Assembly (NCBI RefSeq): GCF_006352025.1
Contig: NZ_CP040936.1
Location: 4,404,001-4,468,000, forward strand
Length of the DNA stretch: 64,000 bases
Direction: 5' to 3'
Source: Hymenobacter sp. DG01
GTDB taxonomy: Bacteria; Bacteroidota; Bacteroidia; Cytophagales; Hymenobacteraceae
In this document: in pieces, positions 52,467-62,233 of the stretch
How the letters are laid out: the number at the start of each line of letters is the position of its first letter
Numbering within the stretch: the first letter of the stretch is position 1
Notes under the pieces: model-generated
Database searches by the model: none
Told to the model about the DNA's origin: nothing
Seen by the model: only the letters and a program-made list of their open reading frames with translations
Position numbers and translations under genes: made by a program

Positions 52467-54536
52467 CTACTTAGCTGCTTGTCCCTCGGGCTTCAGAGTA
52501 CGGGCCAGCCAGTCGAAGAACACGCGGTTCCAGAGCACCGAGTTCTGGGGCTTGCTGATCCAGTGGCCTTCGTTGGGAAAGTACAGGAAGCGGCTGGGGA
52601 TGCCACGCAGCTGGGCGGTGCCAAAAGCTTCCATTCCTTGGCCTTCGGGCACCCGGAAATCCTTACCGCCATGAATCACCAGCATGGGCGTATCCCAGTT
52701 TCTCGCGAAAAGCTGCGGGTTGAAGTGGGTGTAAGCTTTGTGGGGCGGCCTGTGCATCAGCACATCCCAGGGCGCGCCGCCCATATCGTGCTTGGCGAAG
52801 AACATTTCCTCCGTGCTGGGGTACCAGCTGGTGAGGTTGTAGAGGCCGGCGTGTGCAATAAAAGTCTTGAAGCGGCCTTCGTGATTACCCGCGAGGTAGT
52901 ACACCGAATAGCCACCGTAGGAGGCGCCCACGCAGCCACGGCGGTCCTTGTCCACGTAGGGCTCCTGGCTCACAGCGTCAATGGCCGAGAGGTAGTCGCG
53001 GATGGGCTGCCCGCCCCAGTCGCCCGAAATGCTGTTATTCCACTCCGTGCCGAAGCCCGGCAGGCCGCGGCGGTTCGGGGCCACCACAATGTAGCCGTTG
53101 GCCGCCAGCAGCTGGAAGTTCCAGCGGTACGAGAAGCTCTGGGTGATGGGACTTTGCGGCCCGCCCTGGCAGTAGAGCAGGGTAGGGTACTTTTTGCTGG
53201 GGTCGAAATCGGGTGGGTAGATAACGTACACCTGCATTTGCTTGCCGTCGGTGGTGCGCACCCAGCGGGCTTCCGTTTTGCCGGGTTGAACGCCCGCCAG
53301 CTCCTGCTCATTGATGCGGGTGAGCGAGGTTTCGCGGCCGGTTTTCAGGTCGAGGCGCACGAGGTCGGCGGGCTGGGCCTGGGTGGTTTTATTGGCAATG
53401 GCCGCGTCCGGACCGGCCAGCTCGAAGCTGTTGTAGTTCTGGGCTCCTTTGGTCAGCTGTTTCAGCTTGCCGCCCTTGCTCGGGATGGAGAACAGCTGCT
53501 CAGTACCTTCCAGCACGCTCAGGAAGTAGATGGTCTTGCCATCTGGGCTCCAACGGATGTTGGCCGCCGATTGCTCCGAGCCTTTCGTAATGTCCTCGCG
53601 CTTTTTCGTCTTGAAGTCATACACCACAATGCCGTTGCGGTCCGACTCGAAGCCGGGGGTAGCCATGCTCAGCCACGCTACCTTGGTGCCATCGGGCGAG
53701 AAAACGGGCTCCACATCGTAGCCGCCCAGGCCCTCACTCAGGTTCTGAGTTTTGCCCTCCCGGATGTCGTAGAGGTAGATATCAGAATTGGTGCTTTCGG
53801 CCTCGGCCTTGCCGTAGAGCTTGCGCGAGGTGTAGGCCAGCCGGTAGCCATCGGGTGAAAATGCCAGCTGCTCGGAGCCGCCCAGCGGGGCCAGGGGCGC
53901 GTCAAACCGCTCGCCGGGCATCACATCCTTGCCGTAGCCGGTGGGCTTGCCATCATCGCCGAGGGGCTGAAAGAAAACGTGGCTCGACTTATAATCGTCC
54001 CACACGTTCCAGTGGCGGTAGTTCAGGTCGTCGATGATGCGGGCGTCGGCCTTGGGCAGGTCGGGGTACCAGTCCTGCACCGACTTGCCGGTTTTCACAT
54101 CCTGGGTGTAGAGGATAAACTTGCCGGTGGGCGCGTATTTCAGGTTAGCCAGCCCCTCGTCGGGAAACTCGCTGAGCTTCTGCTTGCCCGAGCCGTCGGC
54201 ATTCATCACGTAGAGCTGCTCCGTGCCGCCTTCGCCGGAGAGAAAGGTCAGCTTGCCATCGGGCCGCCAGTTTAGGGTGCTTTCCGAACCCGGCGTGTTG
54301 GTGAGTTGACGGGCCGCGCCGCCCGCTACCGGCACCACCCAGATATCGGTGTTGCCTTTGTTTTCGCCGAGGTTGTAGCGCGTTACGGTGTAGGCCACCG
54401 TTTTGCGGTCCGGCGACACCTGCATTTCGCCCAGGCGGCCCAGCTTCCAGAGTAGCTCGGGGGTGTACACGGAACTTTGTTGAGCGGCTGCGGCCAGCGG
54501 CAACAACGCCAGCGCAGTCAGGAAAGGTCTTTTCAT
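52467..54536 (-). CDS. S9 family peptidase (prolyl oligopeptidase / dipeptidyl peptidase type), exported
   Basis: 689 residues with a signal peptide (MKRPFLTALALLPLAAAAQQ). The N-terminal ~400 residues form WD40/TolB-like propeller blades (repeats with SPDGTKVAWLS, SPDGYRLAYTSRK, WSPDGKTIYFLSV). The C-terminal hydrolase has the triad: Ser539 in GASYGGYSVYY, Asp in GGKDFRVPEGQG and His in NEGHWISKP. It cleaves proline- or alanine-adjacent peptide bonds near the N-terminus of small peptides in the periplasm. It is a single gene, divergent from a LysR regulator, with its own terminator. Confidence 0.95.
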   Translation of the reverse strand: MKRPFLTALALLPLAAAAQQSSVYTPELLWKLGRLGEMQVSPDRKTVAYTVTRYNLGENKGNTDIWVVPVAGGAARQLTNTPGSESTLNWRPDGKLTFLSGEGGTEQLYVMNADGSGKQKLSEFPDEGLANLKYAPTGKFILYTQDVKTGKSVQDWYPDLPKADARIIDDLNYRHWNVWDDYKSSHVFFQPLGDDGKPTGYGKDVMPGERFDAPLAPLGGSEQLAFSPDGYRLAYTSRKLYGKAEAESTNSDIYLYDIREGKTQNLSEGLGGYDVEPVFSPDGTKVAWLSMATPGFESDRNGIVVYDFKTKKREDITKGSEQSAANIRWSPDGKTIYFLSVLEGTEQLFSIPSKGGKLKQLTKGAQNYNSFELAGPDAAIANKTTQAQPADLVRLDLKTGRETSLTRINEQELAGVQPGKTEARWVRTTDGKQMQVYVIYPPDFDPSKKYPTLLYCQGGPQSPITQSFSYRWNFQLLAANGYIVVAPNRRGLPGFGTEWNNSISGDWGGQPIRDYLSAIDAVSQEPYVDKDRRGCVGASYGGYSVYYLAGNHEGRFKTFIAHAGLYNLTSWYPSTEEMFFAKHDMGGAPWDVLMHRPPHKAYTHFNPQLFARNWDTPMLVIHGGKDFRVPEGQGMEAFGTAQLRGIPSRFLYFPNEGHWISKPQNSVLWNRVFFDWLARTLKPEGQAAK

Positions 54537-54659
54537 GGGGTGGATTCAGGGAGACAGAGGAAAGAAGCAAGTTAGGCAGAAGCAGGTTTGCATCAGCGGA
54601 AGGGGGTAGGCCAGCGGGGCTGCTCTTGCCCTGTTCGCCTACCCGCGTACCTTGCATCT

Positions 54660-55562
54660 ATGCCCGATTTTCGTTTGCGCGTTTTTCAGTCGGTAGCCCG
54701 GCACCTAAGCTTTACCAAGGCAGCGCAGGAGCTTTACATTACCCAGCCCGCCATTACCAAGCACATCCGGGAGCTGGAGCGCACCTACGGGCAGCGCCTG
54801 TTTGAGCGGCGCGGCAACCGCGTGAGCCTCACCGAAGCCGGCACCCTGCTCCTGTCCCACGCCGACGAGGTAGCTCAGCTGCACCAGCAGCTCACGGAGC
54901 AGCTGCACAACCTGCACGGCGAAGCGGCCGGCCGTCTGCGCCTGGGCGCCAGCACCACTCTCACCCAGTACGTGCTGCCCGGTATTCTGCCCGGCTTCCA
55001 GAAACGCTACCCCCAGGTAGAGCTGACCCTGCTCAACGGCAACTCCGAGCAAATTGCCGAAGCCATCCTCAGCGGCCAGCTCGACCTCGGTTTCGTGGAG
55101 GGCCGCTCCAAAAGCCGCGACCTGCACTACGAGCCCCTGCTGGCCGATGAGTTGGTGGCGGTGCGCAAGGCCACCCCTGCCGGTCCGCCTCCGGTGCCCA
55201 TGCCCCTGGCCGAGGCCGTAGCCCACCCGCTGGTGCTGCGGGAGCGGGGCTCAGGCACGCTGGAGGTACTGGAATTCGCCCTGCGCGAGCGAAAAATCAA
55301 GCTCACCGACCTGCGCGTAGCCTTTTACTTTGATAACACCGAGGCCATCAAATCCTACCTCGAAGCCGCGCCCGAAGCCCTGGGGTTTGTGTCGAGGCGG
55401 GCCCTGGCGCGGGAGCTGGAAGCAGGCTTGCTGGAGATAGTACCCATTCAGGACCTGCAGCTGCCGCGCAGCTTCGAGGCGCTGTGGGTGCAGGGCCAAC
55501 CCTTGCCCAGGGCTGCCGAGCGTTTTCTGCGCTACGCACACCAACAGTATAACTTTAAGTAA
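54660..55562 (+). CDS. LysR family transcriptional regulator
   Basis: 300 residues from the ATG at 54660; the open frame upstream to 54588 lacks family sequence. The HTH is at residues 3-60 (FRLRVFQSVARHLSFTKAAQ, then YITQPAITKHIRELERTYG). The effector domain follows from about residue 90 (GRLRLGASTTLTQYVLP...). It should bind next to its own start and control the yeiH-type gene 76 bases downstream; LysR-YeiH pairs are common in other bacteria, where the regulator is called YeiE. It is divergent from the S9 peptidase. Confidence 0.93.
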   Translation: MPDFRLRVFQSVARHLSFTKAAQELYITQPAITKHIRELERTYGQRLFERRGNRVSLTEAGTLLLSHADEVAQLHQQLTEQLHNLHGEAAGRLRLGASTTLTQYVLPGILPGFQKRYPQVELTLLNGNSEQIAEAILSGQLDLGFVEGRSKSRDLHYEPLLADELVAVRKATPAGPPPVPMPLAEAVAHPLVLRERGSGTLEVLEFALRERKIKLTDLRVAFYFDNTEAIKSYLEAAPEALGFVSRRALARELEAGLLEIVPIQDLQLPRSFEALWVQGQPLPRAAERFLRYAHQQYNFK

Positions 55563-55606
55563 TACTAGATAACCATTTGGGATTATCATGGGGGTAGGGG
55601 CTCCCG

Positions 55607-55614
55607 TACTTTTG
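55607..55614 (+). promoter_or_regulatory. Putative -7 box before the yeiH-type gene
   Basis: TACTTTTG matches TAnnTTTG, 24 bases before the start at 55639. A TTTGG lies 27 bases upstream, longer than the usual spacer. Confidence 0.4.
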
Positions 55615-55638
55615 ACCAGCAGTACCCGCCCCTCACCC

Positions 55639-56691
55639 ATGAAAACCACCCGCCCCGTTAGCCACCTCTCGGCCTTCGTTGATGCTCCCGAGCCGCATCC
55701 GCAGGCCTTGCAAACCCCGCCTACTCCAACGCTGGTAGGTGCTACCCCCGCTCCGGCGGCCAACCGCTCCGGGCGCTTGCCTCAGGTGGTGTTTGTCATG
55801 CTGCTGGGTTTCTGCCTTACGCCCTGGGCGACGCCACCGGTGGCTTTGGCGCTGGGCCTGGTGCTGGCGCAAACGGTGGGAAATCCGTTTCTGGCGCAAA
55901 CCCGCAAGCTCACGGCCAAGCTTCTGCAATACTCGGTTATCGGGTTGGGCTTTGGCATGAACGCGCAAGCGGCCGTGCAGGCGGGCCAGCAAGGGCTGCT
56001 GTTTACGGTAGCTTCCATTGCCGGCACCCTCGGGCTGGGCTACGTGGCCGGCCGCTGGCTGGGGCTGGGCCGCCACATCACCCACCTGATTTCCTGCGGT
56101 ACCGCCATCTGTGGGGGCTCGGCCATTGCGGCGGTGGGGCCGGTGCTGCGGGCCAAGGAAGAGGAAATGTCGGTGGCGCTGGCCACGGTGTTCGTGCTCA
56201 ATGCTATGGCCTTGTTCGCGTTTCCGGTGGTAGGGCACGCGCTCAGCATGACCCAGAACCAGTTTGGCCTGTGGTGCGCCATTGCCATTCACGATACCAG
56301 CTCGGTAGTCGGAGCTGCCGCCGCCTACGGTGAGCAGGCCCTGCAGGTAGCTACCACCGTGAAGCTGGCCCGCGCCCTCTGGATTATTCCGGTGGCGCTC
56401 GGTACGGCGCTGGTGTTCCGGCAGAAGGATGTGAAAGTCAAGATTCCCTACTTCATTCTGGGCTTTATCGGGGCCATGCTCCTGAACACCTACGTGCCAG
56501 CTACGCATGTGGTAGCGCCCTACCTGGTGCAGCTGGCCAAGCTGGGCCTCACCGTTACCCTGTTCTTCATTGGGGCGGGCCTCTCCATGCGGGCGGTGAA
56601 AGCCGTCGGGCCGAAGCCTTTCATCCTGGGTAGCGGGCTGTGGCTGGTAGTTTCCCTGGTTTCGCTCTACGTTATTCTGCATAGCCTGTAA
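55639..56691 (+). CDS. YeiH family putative sulfate exporter (UPF0324)
   Basis: 350 residues from the ATG at 55639. About ten hydrophobic segments. The family signature LTAKLLQYSVIGLGFGMN is near residues 90-110, and LISCGTAICGGSAIAAVGPV and HDTSSVVGAAAAYG are the conserved Gly-rich re-entrant-like loops. The first ~50 residues are a Pro/Ala-rich cytosolic tail. Relatives are annotated as putative sulfate exporters, with limited experimental support. Encoded just after the LysR gene, so probably its target. Inner membrane. Confidence 0.92.
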   Translation: MKTTRPVSHLSAFVDAPEPHPQALQTPPTPTLVGATPAPAANRSGRLPQVVFVMLLGFCLTPWATPPVALALGLVLAQTVGNPFLAQTRKLTAKLLQYSVIGLGFGMNAQAAVQAGQQGLLFTVASIAGTLGLGYVAGRWLGLGRHITHLISCGTAICGGSAIAAVGPVLRAKEEEMSVALATVFVLNAMALFAFPVVGHALSMTQNQFGLWCAIAIHDTSSVVGAAAAYGEQALQVATTVKLARALWIIPVALGTALVFRQKDVKVKIPYFILGFIGAMLLNTYVPATHVVAPYLVQLAKLGLTVTLFFIGAGLSMRAVKAVGPKPFILGSGLWLVVSLVSLYVILHSL

Positions 56692-57028
56692 GCGCCAGGG
56701 CCTACCCCTGCTGCTTTCAGCACCGCTGTCGGATGGGGTTGTAAGCTATTGGTCAGGAGTGTGTTTACTATAGTAAGCAGGGGGAGCGGCTTGGCGACTT
56801 CGCTGGTCTGGCGGTAAGAGCAGAGAGGGAGTCGCAGCGGCTGCGCTGGTACGCGTAGCGCAGTAGTCCGGCGCGGGCACAAAAGCTGGCGCGCACTCCT
56901 GCCGGTGAAGGTATGTGCCACCCATGTGTCATGGCGTGCGTATGAGTTGAGCAGAGTGCGGGCGGTAACTCCCGCCCTTGAGTCACCGGGGCCGCCTACC
57001 TTAGGGCGCGGCCATACTCCCGCTTGCT
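56692..57028. other. Intergenic region before the Na+/H+ antiporter
   Basis: 337 bases without a convincing gene. It has a GC-rich middle with many short repeats of GC and a small GGGCGG/CCGCCC hairpin near 56959-56977. I saw no tRNA-like cloverleaf, no clear promoter box and no transposon end. Confidence 0.45.
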
Positions 57029-58294
57029 ATGGATGTATTTACCCTGCTTACGCTGCTGATTGTGGTAGCGGCAACGTTTGCCTACCTCAACTCCCGGTTT
57101 CTGAAGCTACCCGATGCTATCGGCATCATGGTCGTGTCGTTGGGTTTCTCGCTGCTGTTGCTGGGGGTAGGCGCGGTGCAGCCGACGTGGTTTGCCCTGA
57201 CCCGGCAGGCCGTGGCTGCTATTGATTTCGACCGGGTACTCTTCGATGTGATGCTGAGCATGCTGCTTTTCGCCGGCGCCTTCCACACCGATGCGGCCCA
57301 GTTGCGGGTGGAGCGGCGGTCGGTGATGCTTTTTGCCCTGGCCGGGACGGTGCTGAGCACCTTTCTCATTGGCACGGGCCTCTACGGGATAAGTGCCTGG
57401 CTGGGACTGGGCCTGGCTTATCCACTGTGCCTGCTGTTCGGGGCCCTGATTTCGCCCACCGACCCTATTGCGGTGCTTGGTATCCTGGCCCGCTTCAAGC
57501 TGCCCGAGAGCGTGAAAACCAACATCGTGGGCGAGTCGCTCTTCAACGATGGAGTAGGGGTAGTCGTTTTCGCTACTATTTATGAGTTGGTGCTGGGCCA
57601 GGAGCTGAGCGTGGGAGGCATCGGGCTGCTATTTCTACAGGAAGCCGGCGGGGGCATCATATTCGGACTGGTACTGGGCTATATTCTTTACCGTCTGCTA
57701 CGCTCTATTAACCACTACCAAACCGAGGTGCTGCTCACGCTGGCGGCCGTGGTGGGCGGCTACCTGCTGGCCCAGCACCTGCATGTGTCGGGGCCGCTGG
57801 CCATGGTAGTGGCGGGCCTGCTGGTGGGCGCCCGGGGCCGGCAGGATGCCATGAGCCATCAGACAGAGGAGTACGTGGACAAATTCTGGGAGCTGCTCGA
57901 TGTGGTGCTCAATGCGCTTTTGTTTGTGCTCATCGGCATCGAGCTGCTGGTCATTGAGTTTAAGGCAGCTTACTGGCTTATCAGCGCATTGGCTGTAGTG
58001 CTGGTGCTGCTAGCTCGCTACGCTGCCGTGTGGCTGCCGTACCGGCTGGCCCGCCGCTGGCTCACCCTCGATAGCAAAGCCCCGCTGATGATGACCTGGG
58101 GCGGATTGCGCGGGGGTATTTCGGTGGCGCTAGCCTTGTCCATCAGCAGCGAGGTGCCCAACAAAAACCTTATCGTGGCTATTACTTACGCCGTGGTGCT
58201 GTTCTCGGTCATCGGGCAGGGCCTCACGCTGGAGCGCCTGATCCGGCGCCTGTACCCCACTACCCAGGACGCTCCGGAGGCGTTGGCTGATTAA
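57029..58294 (+). CDS. CPA1-type Na+/H+ antiporter
   Basis: 421 residues with twelve hydrophobic segments. The core motif FGALISPTDPIAVLGIL includes the transport-site Asp (ISPTDP), and VGESLFNDGVGVVVFA follows with the conserved Asn-Asp pair of the NhaP/NHE group. MMTWGGLRGGISVALALS is a further signature. It exchanges cytosolic Na+ or K+ against protons. The first Leu/Val-rich segment begins at the ATG. It is convergent with the ClC gene and the two stops are 33 bases apart, with no hairpin between them. Confidence 0.94.
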   Translation: MDVFTLLTLLIVVAATFAYLNSRFLKLPDAIGIMVVSLGFSLLLLGVGAVQPTWFALTRQAVAAIDFDRVLFDVMLSMLLFAGAFHTDAAQLRVERRSVMLFALAGTVLSTFLIGTGLYGISAWLGLGLAYPLCLLFGALISPTDPIAVLGILARFKLPESVKTNIVGESLFNDGVGVVVFATIYELVLGQELSVGGIGLLFLQEAGGGIIFGLVLGYILYRLLRSINHYQTEVLLTLAAVVGGYLLAQHLHVSGPLAMVVAGLLVGARGRQDAMSHQTEEYVDKFWELLDVVLNALLFVLIGIELLVIEFKAAYWLISALAVVLVLLARYAAVWLPYRLARRWLTLDSKAPLMMTWGGLRGGISVALALSISSEVPNKNLIVAITYAVVLFSVIGQGLTLERLIRRLYPTTQDAPEALAD

Positions 58295-58327
58295 TGCGCG
58301 AACTAGTTGCCGGGAGCTTCTTCGGTG

Positions 58328-59707
58328 CTACTTGCGCACCGGAGGATGCTCCTGGCTAAGCGTTTCGCGCAGAAAACCCATCTTGAGATGCTCGTAGAAG
58401 GAGTGGGAATCAACCAGTGAGGCAACGGCCTGAGCCATCATGCCACTGAGCAGCAGCTGAAAGATGGCGCCGTGGCGGTCGGTCATTTCCAGCACCAGAA
58501 TGGCTGCCGTAAACGGGGAGCGCACTACCCCCGTCAGAAAGCCTACCATGCTCACCAGAATAAGCAGGTTGCGGTCATCTGCTGGCACCTGACCCAGGCG
58601 GCACAGGGCATCGCCAAGTACCGCGCCCGCGCTCAAGGAAGTGGCGAATACCCCGCCCGCGCCGCCCCCACTGTAGCTCAGAGCCATGCCCGCGAAGCGC
58701 ACCGGAAACAGGTGCCAGGGCGTCAGGCCGTCGTTCTGGAACAGCAGACGGTTAATGATGGGCTTGCCCGTGCCTACACCTTCGGTTCCTACCCAGTAAG
58801 CCAGGCCGGCCATCAACAGGCCGCAGCCCAGCACCCAGCCCGCCTGTTGGGCCAGCGTGGTAAAGCGGCGGCGGTAGGCGCTGATCCACAGCAGGGTTTT
58901 GGCAAACAAGGCCCCGGCCAGCCCGCAAATAACAGCCATCAGCGCCACTGTGGCCAGAAACCAGCCGGCATGCGGCGTCACGCGGGGGTAGCCCAGGTAG
59001 AGGTAGGGCCCCAGGATGGCCTGGGCCGTGAGGCCCGCCACGATAACCGCCGAAAAGACCGCCATGCGGAAGCGCGCCATGTGCATCTGCGTCAGCTCCT
59101 CTACCACAAACACGATGCCGCCTAGCGGGGTGTTGAAGGCGGCGGCCAGCCCCGCCGCACCGCCCGTTACCAGGGCAATCTGCCGCGAAAGCTGCGGCCA
59201 GCCCGGCGGCTGCAGGCGGTTGATGGCCCGAAAGATAGCGGCTGAAATCTGGATGGTAGGCCCCTCGCGGCCGATTACGCCCCCACCAAGCAGCAGCACC
59301 ACGCTGCTGAGCACCTTCACGAAGGCCACCTTCAGGCTGAGCAGGTAGCCCGTGCGGTGGTGCTGGCCGGGTGTTGATAGCTCGATGCCGGCCATTACCT
59401 GCGGAATGCCGCTGCCGCGCGCGGCCGGAGCCCACCGTTGTACCAGCCACCAGGATGCCAGAAAGGCCAGCGGCGTCAGTCCGAAGGCCAGCAGCGGCTG
59501 CTCGCGCAACCAGGCAAAGCTGGTTTGCTCGGCCCAGACGAACAGCTTTTCGTAGCCTACGGCAACAATGCCTACTACCACGGAAGCAAACCAAAACGGG
59601 AAGCTCTGCAGAATTAACCGGCGCACTCGGTCAGAGTACAGGCGTTGGATCAGGTGGCGGTCCAGCCAGGCCAGGGCCCGGGCGTAACGAGTGGGCGAAT
59701 TGAGCAT
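58328..59707 (-). CDS. ClC-type chloride channel or H+/Cl- antiporter
   Basis: 459 residues from the ATG at 59705-59707 (a TTG at 59716 is also in frame). The selectivity motifs are present: RGSGIPQVMAG, GGGVIGREGPTIQISAA (with the gating Glu) and GAVLGDALCRLG-like C-terminal region (YSGGGAGGVFATSLSAGAV). No cytosolic CBS pair follows. Whether it is a channel or an exchanger is not visible: the internal proton Glu of exchangers is not clear. It is an inner-membrane protein beside an antiporter gene, consistent with ion balance and acid resistance. Confidence 0.92.
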   Translation of the reverse strand: MLNSPTRYARALAWLDRHLIQRLYSDRVRRLILQSFPFWFASVVVGIVAVGYEKLFVWAEQTSFAWLREQPLLAFGLTPLAFLASWWLVQRWAPAARGSGIPQVMAGIELSTPGQHHRTGYLLSLKVAFVKVLSSVVLLLGGGVIGREGPTIQISAAIFRAINRLQPPGWPQLSRQIALVTGGAAGLAAAFNTPLGGIVFVVEELTQMHMARFRMAVFSAVIVAGLTAQAILGPYLYLGYPRVTPHAGWFLATVALMAVICGLAGALFAKTLLWISAYRRRFTTLAQQAGWVLGCGLLMAGLAYWVGTEGVGTGKPIINRLLFQNDGLTPWHLFPVRFAGMALSYSGGGAGGVFATSLSAGAVLGDALCRLGQVPADDRNLLILVSMVGFLTGVVRSPFTAAILVLEMTDRHGAIFQLLLSGMMAQAVASLVDSHSFYEHLKMGFLRETLSQEHPPVRK

Positions 59708-60058
59708 TCGAAGCAATGATAATCACAAGCTGCTGCCCTCCGGGAAGAGGGTGCGACTCATAAGGTAACAGCAGGTAGTACGGCCGTCCGCCACAAGAGG
59801 GCCACCCTATTTCCCAGGCTACTGCACGTATAACCCGCTGGCATTCGTTGTTGCGTGCAGCCTTGGCGGCAGACGGAGCGCCTGCGTTGCCCCTAGTGGA
59901 CCCGGTTTAGTTTTTACTTCCGTGCTGCGAGCACCTTGGGCTTTAATACTTACATCAGCAATCCGGCAGCGGTAGAAGCCCTGACGATGCCCGCACCAAC
60001 GGATGCCGTGGCAGAACCCTACACATCAGGCATAGCCCATGCCTGGAAGCAAAGCCCG
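59708..60058. other. 351-bp intergenic region between ClC and OtsAB
   Basis: Both flanking genes run on the minus strand; the region is downstream of OtsAB and upstream of ClC, so it should hold the ClC promoter. It has mixed GC with no terminator-quality hairpin and no open frame with family features. Confidence 0.45.
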
Positions 60059-62233
60059 TTACAGCAGCCGGCGCAGCAGGTTGCGCACGTCGGTTACGCC
60101 GGGCACATGGTAGCGGGCCAAAGAGCGCGGCGCGCTACCCACCTTTACGGTGTAAGCCTGGGGCGGCATCGTGCGGAAGGTGTCCTCGTCGGTGCGGTCG
60201 TCGCCCAGTGCCAGCATAAAGTCGGCCGGCTGGGCTTCCAGCCAGCGGGCCGCTGCGGTGCCTTTATTAATGCCGCTGTGCTTAAGCTCCACTACGCGGT
60301 TGCCTTCCAGCACCTGCAGCTCGGTGTTAGCTATCAGAAAGGTGAGGTGGCTCATCAGCTCCCTGGCCCGCTGTTGGCCCAAGTCGGGGTCGGCGCGGCG
60401 GTGGTGCCATACCAGCGAGTAATCTTTCTCCTCGATGAATGAGCCCGGCGTACGGCGCACGTACAGTTCCAGCACCGGCCGAATCTCGCTTTTCCAGTCG
60501 GCCTGTAGTTCCCGGGATAACGTCCACTGGCTGCCGGCCGGGCGCAGCCATACGCCGTGCTCGGCAATGAAGTGCACCGGCAAATGCCCCAGCCAGGTCT
60601 CCAGCGTAGCTCGGTCGCGGCCAGTGATAACCACCACGCGGTTGCGCGGGTCGTCGGCGAGGGCGCGCAGCAGGAGGCGCAGCTCCTGGTCGGGGCGGGC
60701 ACGCTGCGGATTGGCGTGGAAGGGAGCCAACGTACCATCGTAGTCGAGCAAGAGTAGGCGCGTCTCGGCCCGGCGGTATTCGGTCACCAGCTGTTCCGTA
60801 GTGAGCTCGTCGAGCAGAGCGGTGGCCAGGGTGCGCTGCCGCTCCTTGGCGTCGGCCAGGCGACTCATAAACAGCTGGGTCCACTCAAACACGTCGTAGC
60901 GCCGCACCAGGTCCTGCAAATGCGCCAGACGCTGCTGCTGCTCCTCCTCGGGCATAATCAAGGCTTCGTGCAGGGCAGCCACCAGCTCGCGGGTGCTGGT
61001 GGGGTTGATGATGAGGGCGTCGGATAGCTCGCGGGCAGCCCCGGCCCGCTCACTGAGGATAAGTACGCCGCGCTGGTCGGTTTTGCAGGCCACAAACTCT
61101 TTGGCCACCAGGTTCATACCGTCGCGCATGGGCGTCACCAGCGCCACCTCGGCCAGGTGGTAGAGCGCGGCCAGCTCGTCGAAGGGAAATGAGCGGTAAA
61201 AGTAGTGGATGGGGTTCCAGCTGATGGTGCGGTACTGGGCGTTGATGCGGCCCACCAGCTCATCAATTTCCTCCTTTAAGGCCGCGTACTGTGGCACCTG
61301 GTCGCGGGAGGGGACTACCACCATCAGCAGGCACACTTGCCCGCGCCACTCGGGGTAGCGCTCCAGCAGTTGCGCGAAGGCGCGCAGGCGTTGGGCAATG
61401 CCCTTGGTATAATCGAGTCGGTCGATGCTGAGTACAACGCGCGTATCGCGCAGCACCTCGCGGTAGGTAGCCGCGTGCTGGAGCGCCGCTTCCGATGCGG
61501 CAGCCTCGGCGTAGCGCCGGTAGTCGATGCCCATCGGAAACGTATCGACGAACACCGTACGGGTAGCCGTTTCCACCTGCCCGTTCTGCGTTGGCAGACC
61601 CAGCAGCTGCGACACGGAACTGAGGAAGTGGCGGAGGTAGCCGAAGGTATGAAAGCCGATGAGGTCGGCACCCAGCAGGCCGCGCAGCAGCTCCGTGCGC
61701 CACGGCAGTACCCGAATCAGCTCCTGCGAAGGAAACGGAATGTGCAAAAAGAAGCCGATAGTGGCGTGTGGCCGGGCGCGCCGTAACAGCTCGGGCAGCA
61801 GCAGCAATTGGTAGTCATGCACCCAAATAGTGTCCTCAGGGCCGGCCAGGGCTAGCACGGCCTGACAGAATTTCTCATTCACGGCCACGTAGGCGTCCCA
61901 GCAGGCATCTTCATAGGTAGCGTACTGCGGGAAGTAGTGGAAGGTCGGCCACAGCGTTTCGTTGCTGAAGCCTTCGTAGTAGTCCCGAATTTCCGTTTCC
62001 GTCAGGAATACCGGCGCCATGCTGTTAAGCTGCAGCTGCTCCGTGACAAATTCCTGCTCGGCCGCGTCTTCAACAAACAGGCCGGGCCAGCCTACCCAAA
62101 CGTTGGTGCCGGTGCGGTAAATGGAGCCCAGGCCGGTGGCAAGGCCACCCTCGCTGGGCTGAAACGTAAGGCCCTGCTCCGTGCGCAGGACTTTGGTGGG
62201 CAGGCGGTTGGAAACGATAAGGGTGCGGGGCAT
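60059..62233 (-). CDS. Bifunctional trehalose-6-phosphate synthase/phosphatase (OtsA-OtsB fusion)
   Basis: 724 residues. Residues 1-~455 are OtsA (GT20): VSNRLPTKV, GLATGLGSIY with the glucose-site Gly pair, NVWVGWPGL, DRLDYTKGIAQRLRAFAQLL (Arg/Lys of the UDP site) and MRDGMNLVAKEFVACK. Residues ~490-724 are OtsB (HAD phosphatase): LLLLDYDGTLAPFH with the nucleophile Asp, VVVITGRDRATLETW, and ALGDDRTDEDTF. It makes trehalose from UDP-glucose and glucose-6-phosphate in one protein, for osmotic and desiccation protection. Fusion in this order is common in Bacteroidota. A short hairpin lies 24 bases before the start. Confidence 0.96.
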   Translation of the reverse strand: MPRTLIVSNRLPTKVLRTEQGLTFQPSEGGLATGLGSIYRTGTNVWVGWPGLFVEDAAEQEFVTEQLQLNSMAPVFLTETEIRDYYEGFSNETLWPTFHYFPQYATYEDACWDAYVAVNEKFCQAVLALAGPEDTIWVHDYQLLLLPELLRRARPHATIGFFLHIPFPSQELIRVLPWRTELLRGLLGADLIGFHTFGYLRHFLSSVSQLLGLPTQNGQVETATRTVFVDTFPMGIDYRRYAEAAASEAALQHAATYREVLRDTRVVLSIDRLDYTKGIAQRLRAFAQLLERYPEWRGQVCLLMVVVPSRDQVPQYAALKEEIDELVGRINAQYRTISWNPIHYFYRSFPFDELAALYHLAEVALVTPMRDGMNLVAKEFVACKTDQRGVLILSERAGAARELSDALIINPTSTRELVAALHEALIMPEEEQQQRLAHLQDLVRRYDVFEWTQLFMSRLADAKERQRTLATALLDELTTEQLVTEYRRAETRLLLLDYDGTLAPFHANPQRARPDQELRLLLRALADDPRNRVVVITGRDRATLETWLGHLPVHFIAEHGVWLRPAGSQWTLSRELQADWKSEIRPVLELYVRRTPGSFIEEKDYSLVWHHRRADPDLGQQRARELMSHLTFLIANTELQVLEGNRVVELKHSGINKGTAAARWLEAQPADFMLALGDDRTDEDTFRTMPPQAYTVKVGSAPRSLARYHVPGVTDVRNLLRRLL

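Noticed and set aside
56692..57028. Possible tRNA or small RNA in the spacer before the antiporter
   Set aside because: Short GC hairpins are present but no T-loop GTTCGA or acceptor pairing fits a tRNA.
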